From Virgibacillus chiguensis (GTDB lineage: Bacteria; Bacillota; Bacilli; Bacillales; Amphibacillaceae): DNA of 34,627 nt. The DNA is taken from contig NZ_FQXD01000025.1 in the NCBI RefSeq assembly GCF_900129865.1, forward strand, positions 1 to 34,627, read 5' to 3'. The notes under the pieces were generated by a model. It searched no databases and was not told the origin of the DNA. It was given only the letters and a program-made list of their open reading frames with translations. Every line of letters begins with the position of its first letter. Positions within the stretch are counted from its first letter, which is position 1. The translations under genes were made by a program, and so were the position numbers. Positions 8,030 through 16,360 of the stretch are shown here, piece after piece.

Positions 8030-8058
8030 TTGAAATAATATGCGCAATTATTTATAAT
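8030..8058 (+). promoter_or_regulatory. Promoter of tRNA-Ala
   Basis: TTGAAA (8030-8035), a 17-base spacer, TATAAT (8053-8058). The mature tRNA begins 20 bases after the -10 box. The region between the dtpT start and this promoter (7752-8029) shows nothing else I can support. Confidence 0.85.
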
Positions 8059-8077
8059 AAGATTTGTGTCTATACTG

Positions 8078-8150
8078 GGGGTCATAGCTCAGCTGGGAGA
8101 GCGCTACGCTGGCAGCGTAGAGGTCAGGGGTTCGATCCCCCTTGACTCCA
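8078..8150 (+). tRNA. tRNA-Ala, anticodon GGC
   Basis: 73 bases fold as a full cloverleaf: acceptor GGGGTCA/TGACTCC, D stem GCTC/GAGC, anticodon stem CTACG/CGTAG with loop CTGGCAG, variable AGGTC, T stem AGGGG/CCCCT with TTCGATC loop, discriminator A. The third acceptor pair is G-T (G3-U70), the alanine identity element, agreeing with the anticodon GGC. The 3' CCA is not encoded. It is a single tRNA gene, not part of a cluster. Confidence 0.97.
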
Positions 8151-8156
8151 TTAATA

Positions 8157-8194
8157 AAAAGGGATGCAGTAATATTACTTACTGCATCCCTTTT
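8157..8194 (+). terminator. Intrinsic terminator of tRNA-Ala
   Basis: A perfect 16-bp stem runs AAAAGGGATGCAGTAA (8157-8172) / TTACTGCATCCCTTTT (8179-8194) with loop TATTAC, ending in four T. Confidence 0.9.
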
Positions 8195-8289
8195 GCCATA
8201 ATATGAAGAATGTGATAGTATAGTCCAGCTCTTTCTAATTTATTTATTACCTCACTTATTTCTTCTGACTTTTGCCCCTCACTTATTAC

Positions 8290-8846
8290 AAAAATCACCC
8301 CAAGTATGGGTTTCTATAATTTTTACTATATTTATAAAAGCCATGCCTATTCATATACAGCATTTTCTTCCTATTCTCTGGCGTATCAAAATGAATCAAT
8401 TCTAAAACTAAATTGGTAAACTCAATAGAACCGTTTCATTTGCAGCGACCAAATTTTTATCTTTTATTGCTTGTTGCTCTAGAAAACTGCCCTCAGGATG
8501 ATAATTTTCATCATCATTCCATATGAAAACTGAATTGTTTAAAAACCCTTTTTTTACCACATGGAACCCACTGCACCACATATGGCCTCCTATTGGAATG
8601 TTGCTTTGTAACTCACTGCAAAAGCTGTTTATTATCATTGCTCCATGAATGTCCACCAATCATTACTAGTAAGTGAAAATCTTTAGGCTCTATCCCAATA
8701 GTATAGTCCACAGAGGTTTTAAATCCACCTATTGAATTTACAGTATCCTCTAACAATTATAGTATCTCGTTGATTTAATGCACTGCTAAATGAGCACCTT
8801 CCCAAACTGCATACTCGTCTAATATAAGAAATAACAGCCTATTCAT
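8290..8846 (-). pseudogene. Decayed DJ-1/PfpI-family (type 1 glutamine amidotransferase-like) gene
   Basis: Reading leftward from ATG at 8846, several frames together give one protein: MNRLLFLILDEYAVWEGAHL, then NSIGGFKTSVDYTIGIEP and DFHLLVMIGGHSW, then NIPIGG, then GFLNNSVFIWNDDENYHPEG with DKNLVAANET, and last EFTNLVLELIHFDTPENRKK. These are the ordered blocks of Bacillus DJ-1/PfpI proteins of the YoaZ/YdeA kind (putative glyoxalase, chaperone or amidotransferase-like). At least three frameshifts or stops separate them. The nucleophile elbow (normally around AICGA) is corrupted to GGHMWCSG. The gene is therefore dead. Its small intact frame at 8408-8659 should not be annotated as a protein. 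Confidence 0.8.
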
Positions 8847-8889
8847 AATCCAATTTCCCTTCGAACAAAATTTGCCAAATTTCATGGAA

Positions 8890-9288
8890 CTATTCAGGAG
8901 CTACTAGCTCCACTTTTATTCGATCTGGGTCCTCAAAGTATACAGCATAGTGATCATCTCCACCAGCAAATGGATGCTGCTTTTTATACAGTATAGCAAT
9001 TCCTTTATTTTTTAATTTCTTCGTCATATCATCTACGTGTTGACGTGAATCAGCATAAAATGCAAGATGATTTAAACCAACTCGACATCTATGATAAGTC
9101 ACATCCAGAAATCGTTCTTCTGCTTGTACAAAAACGATGTATGTCTCACCTTTTTTCCAACTTTGTCCACTTTCCCATTTTTGAAAAGCACTGTATCCCA
9201 ATTCCTCCAGAAACCACCCCCAAAAATGCGTGGATGTTTTTAAGTTAGAAACATATAACTCTATATGGTGAATAAGCCCTTTTGACAA
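8890..9288 (-). CDS. VOC-superfamily (glyoxalase/bleomycin resistance-like) protein
   Basis: About 132 residues with one VOC module pair. GLIHHIELYVSNLKTSTHFW opens the first beta-alpha-beta-beta-beta unit with a metal-ligand-type His. GLNHLAFYADSRQHVDDM opens the second, and YAVYFEDPDRIKVELVAPE is the closing strand with the usual terminal Glu. Members are metal-dependent lyases, dioxygenases or drug-binding proteins; the substrate here is unknown. A TTG at 9312 could extend the N-terminus by eight residues. The TTG at 9286-9288 is preferred because GGGAG (plus-strand 9297-9301) sits 8 bases before it and the protein then begins SKGLIHHIELYV as in homologues. It follows the decayed DJ-1 gene on the same strand. 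Confidence 0.85.
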   Translation of the reverse strand: MSKGLIHHIELYVSNLKTSTHFWGWFLEELGYSAFQKWESGQSWKKGETYIVFVQAEERFLDVTYHRCRVGLNHLAFYADSRQHVDDMTKKLKNKGIAILYKKQHPFAGGDDHYAVYFEDPDRIKVELVAPE

Positions 9289-9417
9289 AAATAACACTCC
9301 CATTACCTTCAAATTTTAATTCATTTCATGAAAATAATATTATTTTAGTTGGCATGTAAATAATTATACATTTTCGTGTCATATTAAAGGGTAAAGTTTT
9401 CTATATGAGGTGAGGTA

Positions 9418-10149
9418 ATGGAATATGCATTAGAACTACTAAAGATTTTAGGGCGAGTCGTGACCATTTTGCCACTAGCACTATTTGCAACACTTTTTAT
9501 GGGAAAGCGCTCCATAGGTGAATTGCCGGTATTTGATTTCTTAGTTATTTTAACTTTAGGTTCTGTAGTTGGTGCTGATATTGCAGATCCAGAGGTAAAT
9601 CATATTTATACAGCCATTGCAATTGTAGCAATTGCTTTACTTCAGAAATTAGTGGCAACGTGGAAAATCAACAATCGCAAAATCGGTCGTTTGTTAACAT
9701 TTGAACCTACAATGGTTATTTATCAAGGACAATTTTTAGTGAAGGAAATGAAAAAAATACAGTATCCTATTGATACTATTTTACAGATGTTACGGGCACA
9801 ACAAATTTTTAATGTAAAGGATGTTGAAATAGCTATCGTTGAAGCAAATGGTTATTTATCTATTAAATTATATCCTGAAAAGGAAGCTGCACGTGTCGAA
9901 CATATTCTAACGCAACAAAGGAGTTCCGCTAAGGGGATTGATGTACCAGTTGTTATTGATGGAACAATATATGAACACGTTCTTTCTTCGAGGAAGCTAA
10001 ATACAACTTGGCTTTATCAAGAATTGGAAAGAAAAAATATTTTTGATGTAAAAGATGTGTTTTATGCAGCTGTTAACGATCTGAATGAACTCCATGTTAG
10101 CATAAGAAACACACATAATCCGCAAAACCTTCCACCTATTCTACATTAG
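9418..10149 (+). CDS. DUF421 membrane protein (YetF/YdfR-like)
   Basis: 243 residues. Three hydrophobic helices occupy about 1-75 (including MGKRSIGELPVFDFLVILTLGSVVGADIADP, the DUF421 hallmark). A soluble part follows with two related segments: KKIQYPIDTILQMLRAQQIFNVKDVEIAIVEANGYLSIKL and RKLNTTWLYQELERKNIFDVKDVFYAAVNDLNELHVS. The YetF family is widespread in Bacillus, often in spore membranes. Members near spoVA or ger genes affect spores, but a general function is not settled. AGGTGAGG lies just before the ATG. It is convergent with nadR, from which it is separated by a hairpin. Confidence 0.88.
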   Translation: MEYALELLKILGRVVTILPLALFATLFMGKRSIGELPVFDFLVILTLGSVVGADIADPEVNHIYTAIAIVAIALLQKLVATWKINNRKIGRLLTFEPTMVIYQGQFLVKEMKKIQYPIDTILQMLRAQQIFNVKDVEIAIVEANGYLSIKLYPEKEAARVEHILTQQRSSAKGIDVPVVIDGTIYEHVLSSRKLNTTWLYQELERKNIFDVKDVFYAAVNDLNELHVSIRNTHNPQNLPPILH

Positions 10150-10217
10150 AAAGCTTAGCTTATTGCTAATTATGACAAAACACGATAAAACCTTAAAGCT
10201 ATATGCTTTGGTATGAT

Positions 10218-10239
10218 GGAAAAGGATCTCTCCTTTTCC
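10218..10239. terminator. 9-bp hairpin between convergent DUF421 and nadR genes
   Basis: GGAAAAGGA (10218-10226) / TCCTTTTCC (10231-10239) with a TCTC loop. It could end transcription from both sides, since each arm supplies a short T-rich tail on one strand. No other feature is seen between 10150 and 10378. Confidence 0.5.
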
Positions 10240-10378
10240 TACATGAGAGAGCGTTTCAAGGACACCTATATGAAGTAGCAAAATGTTTAACTAAAACCGT
10301 CCACGTCCTCGATCCCTTGAACTTCTTCTATCTTTTTGCACAGCACGAAAGGGTTATTTACTCTTTAGATGCCCGTAA

Positions 10379-10930
10379 TCACTCTCTTATATCGCAATGA
10401 TCCAACAAGAATCCTGCTTGCTTTAGAGCCATTTCTGCTTCGTTAATTTGTTCTTCTTTAGTAGCAACTAATGTATGCAAATGCACCCCTTCTGTAAGCT
10501 GAGACAGATAAGCTGCACCAGTAGAAGTAATTTTTTTAATAAATTGCTCTACCTCCTTACGATTGGATACCCTAATCGAAGCTGTTAGATCGCCATATAC
10601 GAGATGTTCAATCGTTACATCCTTTACTGTCACACCATGGTCAACAATAATATGTAATTCCGCCTCTGCCTCATCAGGCGTATGCTGGCAAGCGATGGTC
10701 TTTTCTACACTCTCAGTAGCTGACGCTTGTAAATACATATACCCTTGACTTGTTGCAATAATTGGTTCGCTTCTCGCTTTTAACAAAGTCACATCGTTAA
10801 CAATAACTTGCCGGCTGACATTTGTTCTTTTAGCTAATTCACTACCAGTAATCGGTTTGCTCGCATCCTTTAATACGCTTAAAATGAACTGCCTGCGTTC
10901 TTCACCAAGTACTTTTTTCTGTTTTTGCAA
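10379..10930 (-). CDS. nadR: NAD biosynthesis repressor NadR/NiaR (YrxA type)
   Basis: 183 residues. An N-terminal helix-turn-helix (about 10-60: GSELAKRTNVSRQVIVNDVTLLKARSEPIIATSQGY) is followed by a '3H' nicotinate-binding domain with conserved histidines (HTPDEAEAELHIIVDHGVTVKDVTIEH and VHLHTL). It represses NAD synthesis and niacin uptake genes when nicotinic acid is plentiful. It starts at a TTG with AGGTG 7 bases upstream; no other in-frame start fits, and the N-terminus lines up with B. subtilis YrxA. Its first 52 bases overlap the end of nadS, so the two are probably translated in a coupled way. It would bind the operator at 12205-12222 and so repress its own operon and nadBCA. Confidence 0.93.
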   Translation of the reverse strand: MQKQKKVLGEERRQFILSVLKDASKPITGSELAKRTNVSRQVIVNDVTLLKARSEPIIATSQGYMYLQASATESVEKTIACQHTPDEAEAELHIIVDHGVTVKDVTIEHLVYGDLTASIRVSNRKEVEQFIKKITSTGAAYLSQLTEGVHLHTLVATKEEQINEAEMALKQAGFLLDHCDIRE

Positions 10931-12066
10931 ACTCCTTCACCTACTTCTTTATTTCTAGTTACAATTTCCTTTAATATTTTTACCAATTGCATAACGTCTT
11001 TTTCTTTCGTATCTTTCCCAAAAGAAATACGGATAAATTCCTTCTGCCTTTCCTGTGTGTATCCCATTGCTAGCATTGTTTTTCCAGCTGTCGATAACGC
11101 TTGACCACATGCGGAGCCAGTTGATATACAAACACCTTTGCGATTACATTGTAACATAATGAATTGTCCTTCATAATGATGCATTGCCAAACCAACAATA
11201 TGAGGAAGTTGCGATACAGACGATTCAATCACTTGATAGCAATCCTTCAACTCACGCTTTAACTTTATTAAAAACAGTCGACGTAAAGCATCTGCATGAT
11301 CTACTTCTGCTCTCGTATACTTTACTGCTGCAGCAACAAAAGCTGCAATACCTGGGGTGTTGACGGTTCCACCACGAACACCATGCTCATGGGTTTGTAA
11401 AGGAAAAATCCCTTTAATCGCCAACCTCGGTTGTATATAAACTGCCCCCACACCTTTTGGACCATACAATTTATGCGAAGAAATGGAAAAACTGTCAACA
11501 ACCTGATGCAGCTTGGAAAAATCAACTTTACCAAAGGCTTGGACAGCATCGGTATGAAAAATGATATTCGGAGGTAGTAGCTGTTGAATTTTTTGAAGTG
11601 GTTGAATAGCGCCAATCTCTGCATTGACATAACTAATGGTTACCATTATTGTATCCGAACGAATTGCTTTTTCTAGTTGATGTACATCTACTTGTCCTCC
11701 TTTTGTATACGGAATCTTCGTTATTTCAAATCCCTTATTTTCCAAATAAGCTAATGCTGAAAAAACAGAAGCATGTTCTGCTTGCGATGTGATAATGTGC
11801 TTTCCTTTGTTCGACTGACTTAAGGCAAGGGACACAATTGCTAACTGATTGGATTCTGTACCACCTGATGTAAAATAAAGCCCTCTTGCCGGAACATGTA
11901 ATAACCTCGCTAACTTTTCCCGGCTGTTTTCTAGTATTTCTTTTGCTTCTCCCCCAATATGGTGTATGCTACTTGTGTTTCCCCAAAAGTTTGCAGCTAC
12001 CTGCTGATAAATAGCTAACGCTTCCTCATCCATGGGCGTTGTTGCAGCGTAATCAAAGTATAGCAT
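10879..12066 (-). CDS. nadS: NifS-like cysteine desulfurase NadS
   Basis: A 395-residue PLP enzyme that removes sulfur from cysteine as a persulfide. The PLP lysine is K199 in SISSHKLYGPKG and the persulfide cysteine is C320 in CISTGSACGQ. FDYAATTPMDEEAL opens the protein as in all NifS/IscS members. Its place beside nadR and opposite nadBCA matches B. subtilis NifS (YrvO is elsewhere), known to mature the 4Fe-4S cluster of NadA. The C-terminus runs 52 bases into nadR with a Lys-rich tail unlikely to be structural. It is divergent from nadB across a 175-base control region with a NiaR-type operator. Confidence 0.92.
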   Translation of the reverse strand: MLYFDYAATTPMDEEALAIYQQVAANFWGNTSSIHHIGGEAKEILENSREKLARLLHVPARGLYFTSGGTESNQLAIVSLALSQSNKGKHIITSQAEHASVFSALAYLENKGFEITKIPYTKGGQVDVHQLEKAIRSDTIMVTISYVNAEIGAIQPLQKIQQLLPPNIIFHTDAVQAFGKVDFSKLHQVVDSFSISSHKLYGPKGVGAVYIQPRLAIKGIFPLQTHEHGVRGGTVNTPGIAAFVAAAVKYTRAEVDHADALRRLFLIKLKRELKDCYQVIESSVSQLPHIVGLAMHHYEGQFIMLQCNRKGVCISTGSACGQALSTAGKTMLAMGYTQERQKEFIRISFGKDTKEKDVMQLVKILKEIVTRNKEVGEGVCKNRKKYLVKNAGSSF

Positions 12067-12177
12067 GTTTATCTCCCCTCTTTCTTTCTGAAATTTATTT
12101 TTTTAGAGAAAAGAGCTCCTTCTATCTCCCTTCTTAGAAAACAACGGAAGTCAAAACAGTTTTTAGTCAAAAAACAC

Positions 12178-12205
12178 TTGTATTTAGTTTAATAATATGT
12201 AATGA
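12178..12205 (+). promoter_or_regulatory. Probable nadB promoter
   Basis: TTGTAT (12178-12183), a 16-base spacer and TAATGA (12200-12205) run into the operator, so repressor binding would block initiation. Confidence 0.5.
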
Positions 12206-12222
12206 TATGTGTCAAGACATAT
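12205..12222. promoter_or_regulatory. NiaR (NadR) operator between nadS and nadB
   Basis: ATATGTGTCAAGACATAT is an imperfect palindrome whose core TGTC(A)AGACA agrees with the NiaR box described for Bacillaceae (recalled, not searched). On the minus strand it contains a perfect TTGACA, a possible -35 box for the leftward nadS-nadR promoter. One repressor site could therefore control both directions. Confidence 0.75.
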
Positions 12223-12241
12223 GTAAAAAGGTGAATTTACA

Positions 12242-13825
12242 GTGAAAAAGACAGACATCATTATTATTGGTAGCGGAATTGCTGCATTACAACTTGCCAA
12301 TCAACTTCAAGAGCAATTAAATGTGACAATAATCACAAAGAAAGCTATAACAAGTAGTAATTCCTATCGTGCGCAAGGTGGTATAGCTGCTGCTATTTGT
12401 CCAGACGATGACACCTTCAACCATTATCAAGATACGATCATTGCTGGCGATCAGCACGGGAATGCCACAGCGATTTATGATTTAGTTACAGAAGGCAGGC
12501 TATTCATGCAAAATTGGGTTAAACTTGTCCCATTTGATACACATGCAAACGGAAAAATTTCTTTAGGCTTAGAAGGTGCCCATAGTAAAGCTAGAATTGT
12601 TCATTGTGGCGGGGACCAAACGGGTAAATATGTCATCCATTTTTTGCTTGACTCATTGCGTTCCTCTACACGTGTTCACTGGATAGAAAACGAGATGGTC
12701 ATGAATTTATTACAAAATGAATCAGGTCGATGTATTGGCGTTACAACAAAAGACAAAAATGAAGTCTCTCATATGTATATGGCTAACCATGTCGTGTTAG
12801 CAACAGGCGGTGCTGGTGAACTGTATACAAATACATCTAATGCTTCCTCTGTTACAGGCGATGGAATAGCGCTTGCTTACCGAGCAGGGGCAAAAATTTG
12901 TGATATGGAATTTTTTCAATTTCACCCAACACTGCTCTATATAAATGGGAAAAGTGTTGGACTTATTTCTGAAGCTGTTCGCGGCGCAGGTGCTAGATTA
13001 ATCAATGATTTAGGAGAGAAAATTATGAAAGAGGTTCATCCGCAAAGAGATTTAGCACCAAGACATATTGTTGCCCATCAATTATTTCAACAAGTAAATA
13101 GGGGCAGAAAAATATATCTAGATATTCGACAAGTAAGAGATTTCCCTGCAAAATTCCCTGCCATAACAAAGATGTTGCAACAGCACGGAATATCTATAAA
13201 AACAGGTAAGATTCCTGTTGCCCCAGGTGCCCATTTTATGATTGGAGGTGTCCTAATTAATGAATATGGAGCTACCTCCGTAAAAGGTTTGTACGCCATT
13301 GGTGAAGTAGCCGCTAGTGGCGTGCATGGTGCCAATCGCCTTGCTAGCAATTCTTTATTAGAAGGACTTGTTTATGGAAAGCGCCTTGCATCCTATTTAC
13401 AACAGGTGGGCAGTTCGCAGACGATGGATTTTACACCAAAGAAACAACATCGTGAGCAACTAACCGACATCCCTTTTACCAAAAGAGAAATCCAACAATC
13501 CATGATGCAAGCTGTTGGAATTATTCGTGATCATGATCGTTTATCCAAACAATTAAGCTGGCTAAATAAGCATCCCAATGACACTTTTAGACAGATAGAA
13601 CAATGTAGTCTTTCCACCATTCAAAATTATTTTATGTGGATTGTCGCACGTCTCATGACAGAATCTGCCTTACTTCGGACAGAAACAAGAGGCTGTCATA
13701 TTCGCGCTGATTTCCCGAATAAAGATAACGAACATTGGCTACAAAAACGAATCATTCATTACCAAAGTAATGACAGAATGGAGGTCACTTATGATACCCC
13801 TGATACAATTAAAAGCCATGCTTAA
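12242..13825 (+). CDS. nadB: L-aspartate oxidase NadB
   Basis: A 527-residue flavoprotein that oxidises L-aspartate to iminoaspartate, the first step of de novo NAD synthesis. The FAD-binding Rossmann motif is GSGIAALQLA (10-19). SNSYRAQGGIAAAI (about 38-51) and SEAVRGAGARLINDLGEKIM are the succinate dehydrogenase/NadB blocks that hold substrate-binding residues. GVHGANRLASNSLLEGLVYG is the closing FAD motif. The GTG start has AAAGGTG about 8 bases upstream. It heads the nadB-nadC-nadA transcript, and its last 35 bases overlap nadC. Fumarate reductase subunits share the fold, but context and length point to NadB. Confidence 0.97.
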   Translation: MKKTDIIIIGSGIAALQLANQLQEQLNVTIITKKAITSSNSYRAQGGIAAAICPDDDTFNHYQDTIIAGDQHGNATAIYDLVTEGRLFMQNWVKLVPFDTHANGKISLGLEGAHSKARIVHCGGDQTGKYVIHFLLDSLRSSTRVHWIENEMVMNLLQNESGRCIGVTTKDKNEVSHMYMANHVVLATGGAGELYTNTSNASSVTGDGIALAYRAGAKICDMEFFQFHPTLLYINGKSVGLISEAVRGAGARLINDLGEKIMKEVHPQRDLAPRHIVAHQLFQQVNRGRKIYLDIRQVRDFPAKFPAITKMLQQHGISIKTGKIPVAPGAHFMIGGVLINEYGATSVKGLYAIGEVAASGVHGANRLASNSLLEGLVYGKRLASYLQQVGSSQTMDFTPKKQHREQLTDIPFTKREIQQSMMQAVGIIRDHDRLSKQLSWLNKHPNDTFRQIEQCSLSTIQNYFMWIVARLMTESALLRTETRGCHIRADFPNKDNEHWLQKRIIHYQSNDRMEVTYDTPDTIKSHA

Positions 13826-14627
13826 TTCATTTTTTCTAGAAGATATTGGACATGGTGATATCACAAGTCAACATTTATTCGATTATCATACGCAGGGGAC
13901 ACTTACATTGCTTGCGAAAGAAGAAGGCATTTTTTGTGGGGCAGAAATAATCGACGTTGGCTTTCCGATAGTGCATCCGCTTATGCAAATAGATCGCAAA
14001 AAGAATAACAGTGATCAACTAGTGGCTGGTGATGTAATCGCAACTGCAACAGGACCCATGATCCATCTATTACAAGCAGAAAGGGTTATACTGAACCTCA
14101 TTCAGCGAATGAGCGGTATTGCTACACGCACATACAAAGCAGTAGAAATGGTCAAAAACACAGATGTGAAAATTTGCGATACAAGAAAAACCACACCTGG
14201 ATTACGTATGTTAGAAAAACAAGCGGTGCGCTCTGGTGGTGGATATAATCATCGGTACGGTTTATATGACGCCGTGATGATTAAAGATAATCATATTGCC
14301 TTTTCGGGCTCTATAACCAATGCCGTACAACAAATAAAGTCCAAGCTCGGTCACACCGTCAACATTGAAGTTGAAATTGAAACAAAGGATCAATTGCTAG
14401 AGGCAATCTCTAATAAAGTCGATATCATTATGTTTGATAATTGTTCTCCAGAAACTATTAAACGTTGGATACACCATGTTCCAAAAACAATCATTACAGA
14501 AGCATCTGGTGGGATTTGGTTTGATCAATTACTTGCATACGCGAATAGCGGTGTAAATTATATTTCATTAGGTAGCTTAACCCATTCAGCACCTTCACTG
14601 GATATTAGTGCGTCTGTATATCGTTAA
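13791..14627 (+). CDS. nadC: Nicotinate-nucleotide pyrophosphorylase NadC
   Basis: 278 residues. It converts quinolinate and PRPP to nicotinate mononucleotide and CO2. Visible blocks are FLEDIGHGDIT at the N-terminus, ILNLIQRMSGIAT, CDTRKTTPGLRMLEKQAVRSGGGYNHRYGLYDAVMIKDNH (PRPP and quinolinate binding) and ITEASGGI near the end. An ATG at 13770 would add seven residues. The ATG at 13791 is preferred because GGAGG (13780-13784) lies six bases before it. It overlaps nadB by 35 bases, consistent with coupled translation. Confidence 0.96.
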   Translation: MIPLIQLKAMLNSFFLEDIGHGDITSQHLFDYHTQGTLTLLAKEEGIFCGAEIIDVGFPIVHPLMQIDRKKNNSDQLVAGDVIATATGPMIHLLQAERVILNLIQRMSGIATRTYKAVEMVKNTDVKICDTRKTTPGLRMLEKQAVRSGGGYNHRYGLYDAVMIKDNHIAFSGSITNAVQQIKSKLGHTVNIEVEIETKDQLLEAISNKVDIIMFDNCSPETIKRWIHHVPKTIITEASGGIWFDQLLAYANSGVNYISLGSLTHSAPSLDISASVYR

Positions 14628-14799
14628 CGCATGCACATGGATGTTCCCGTCTTATGCAAGTGTAACAACGCGATCAGAAGAAAAAATTCATAAAGTCATT
14701 GTTATTAACGAACTGACAACAAAATTCGCTAGAAAAACTTAGCTTAACACCAAATCTTTATGGAAGAAAAAAATGCCGTTCTATTTATGCTATTAACCA

Positions 14800-14815
14800 A
14801 AAATGTATACATTTT
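14800..14815. promoter_or_regulatory. 16-bp perfect palindrome before nadA
   Basis: AAAATGTATACATTTT is an exact palindrome in the 219-base gap between nadC and nadA, 31 bases before the nadA start. It does not match the NiaR core seen ahead of nadB. It may be an operator or a small hairpin. I see no clear -35/-10 pair in the gap and no gene. Confidence 0.4.
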
Positions 14816-14846
14816 ATATCGTGTAAACGAAAGGGGTTTTTTATAC

Positions 14847-15953
14847 ATGGATCTACTTCAAGAACTGATTTCATCGACCAACTCTATTCCAGAAGAATAT
14901 TTGCATGTATCACAACAAGAAATGGAGGAACGGGTGAAGCAAATAAAGAATGATTTGGGAGAAGCCTTATTTATCCCCGGTCACCATTATCAAAAAGACG
15001 AGGTTATCCAATTCGCCGATGCTGTTGGAGATTCTCTTCAACTTGCCCAAGTCGCGGCACAAAATAAATCTGCCTCTTATATTGTATTTTGTGGGGTGCA
15101 TTTTATGGCAGAGACGGCTGATATGTTAACCACTGATGAGCAGATCGTGCTCTTACCAGATAGAAGAGCAGGCTGTTCTTTAGCAGATATGGCTGATATT
15201 TACCAAACGGAACGTGCTTGGGAGAAACTGATGCAACAATTTGGCGAATCCATCCTCCCGTTAACCTATGTCAATTCAACAGCAGCAATTAAAGCATTTG
15301 TCGGTCAACATGGAGGAGCTACGGTTACATCTTCCAATGCCCATCAAATGGTGAACTGGGCATTTACGCAAAAAGAACGGATTTTATTTTTGCCTGACCA
15401 ACATTTAGGTAGAAATACGGCTTCTGATCTCGGGATTGTTGAAACAGAAATGGCAGTATGGGATCCAATCCAAGAGGAACTTCTTTTTTCTGGCAATGTA
15501 AAAGATGTAAAAGTAATTTTATGGAAGGGACATTGCTCTGTACACGAAAATTTCACGTTAACCAATGTAGAATATATAAAAAAAGAGCATCCCAACATGC
15601 ATATCATCGTTCACCCCGAATGCAAAAAGGAAGTGGTTGATGCCGCTGATTATAATGGGAGCACGAAATATATTATTGAAATGATTAAACAGGCAAAAGC
15701 AGGATCTGCCTGGGCAATTGGAACAGAGATGAATCTCGTCCAACGAATCATTCACAACCATCCAGATAAACATATCATTTCACTAAATCCGTATATGTGT
15801 CCATGCTTGACTATGAATCGAATTGATTTACCACACCTTCTTTGGTCTTTAGAAAGTATAAAGAAAGGAAAGCCTGTCAATCAAATTACAGTCGATAAAC
15901 AGACAGCTTGCCAAGCTCGTTTAGCACTTAATCGTATGTTGGAAAGGGGATAA
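14847..15953 (+). CDS. nadA: Quinolinate synthase NadA (4Fe-4S)
   Basis: 368 residues. It condenses iminoaspartate with dihydroxyacetone phosphate to quinolinate in the cytoplasm. The three cluster cysteines are C110 ([11 protein letters not shown]), C230 ([12 protein letters not shown]) and C320 ([12 protein letters not shown]), the same numbering as recalled for B. subtilis Nad[20 protein letters not shown] and TSSNA are substrate-site blocks of the three pseudo-symmetric domains. An ATG at 14760 would add 29 residues of low similarity, across the palindrome. The ATG at 14847 is preferred because AAGGGG precedes it and the MDLLQELI start fits homologues. Its cluster probably depends on NadS, encoded on the other side of nadB. 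Confidence 0.96.
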   Translation: MDLLQELISSTNSIPEEYLHVSQQEMEERVKQIKNDLGEALFIPGHHYQKDEVIQFADAVGDSLQLAQVAAQNKSASYIVFCGVHFMAETADMLTTDEQIVLLPDRRAGCSLADMADIYQTERAWEKLMQQFGESILPLTYVNSTAAIKAFVGQHGGATVTSSNAHQMVNWAFTQKERILFLPDQHLGRNTASDLGIVETEMAVWDPIQEELLFSGNVKDVKVILWKGHCSVHENFTLTNVEYIKKEHPNMHIIVHPECKKEVVDAADYNGSTKYIIEMIKQAKAGSAWAIGTEMNLVQRIIHNHPDKHIISLNPYMCPCLTMNRIDLPHLLWSLESIKKGKPVNQITVDKQTACQARLALNRMLERG

Positions 15954-16010
15954 GCGTAGACTTTTCTAATAACAAGTCTACCCTCCCTTATAAAAAAGAC
16001 TTATGCAGGT

Positions 16011-16049
16011 AAAAGGTGATTCCTATACTAAATAGGAGTCATCTTTTTT
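16011..16049 (+). terminator. Terminator of the nadBCA transcript
   Basis: AAAAGGTGATTCCTAT (16011-16026) pairs with ATAGGAGTCATCTTTT (16032-16047), with two G-U pairs and loop ACTAA, and a run of T follows. A smaller hairpin (GTAGACTT 15956-15963 / AAGTCTAC 15974-15981) lies directly after the nadA stop. Confidence 0.85.
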
Positions 16050-16109
16050 AGGTTCCACTAATAATTGATTTTCCATTTTAATTCCTTCATGTTTTAGATG
16101 ATTCATATC

Positions 16110-16223
16110 CTACTTCATAAAATCTACTTCATCCTTTAGGTTACCAAAAAATGATTCTTGAGGAGCGTTGTCCAAACAGTTACCTCTTTGTGACATAGAG
16201 TGGTCCAATCCATACTTCTTTAC
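16110..16223 (-). pseudogene. IS3-family transposase (OrfB) remnant
   Basis: A leftward frame reads KKYGLDHSMSQRGNCLDNAP followed by QESFFGNLKDEVDFMK and a stop. This matches the 'HSMSRRGNCLDNAPMESFFGHLKDE' block around the catalytic Glu of IS3/IS150-type OrfB integrases. Only about 37 codons survive, with stops on the C-terminal side. The remnant lies between the nad terminator and the toxin-antitoxin pair and marks this spot as an insertion site. Confidence 0.85.
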
Positions 16224-16331
16224 TACAGGTACCATTTTAGTTTCTTCTATTTGTCATTTTTATTATAATAGGAAGAAAATCACGGTATAATGTAAGTATG
16301 TTATAATAGTAATAACGTATGTATATAAGGA

Positions 16332-16357
16332 CTTTTTTCGGCATATACTGAAAAAAG
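16332..16357 (+). promoter_or_regulatory. Hairpin immediately before the antitoxin start
   Basis: CTTTTTTC (16332-16339) / GAAAAAAG (16350-16357) with a 10-base loop ends three bases before the ATG at 16361. Two TATAAT sequences lie just upstream (near 16287 and 16301). The stem would include any ribosome-binding purines in front of 16361, so it may modulate translation or be an operator for the antitoxin. Confidence 0.4.
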
Positions 16358-16360
16358 AAT

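Noticed and set aside
10203-10400. 65-codon plus-strand frame between the DUF421 gene and nadR
   Set aside because: It lies over the convergent hairpin and runs into nadR on the other strand, and has no ribosome binding site.
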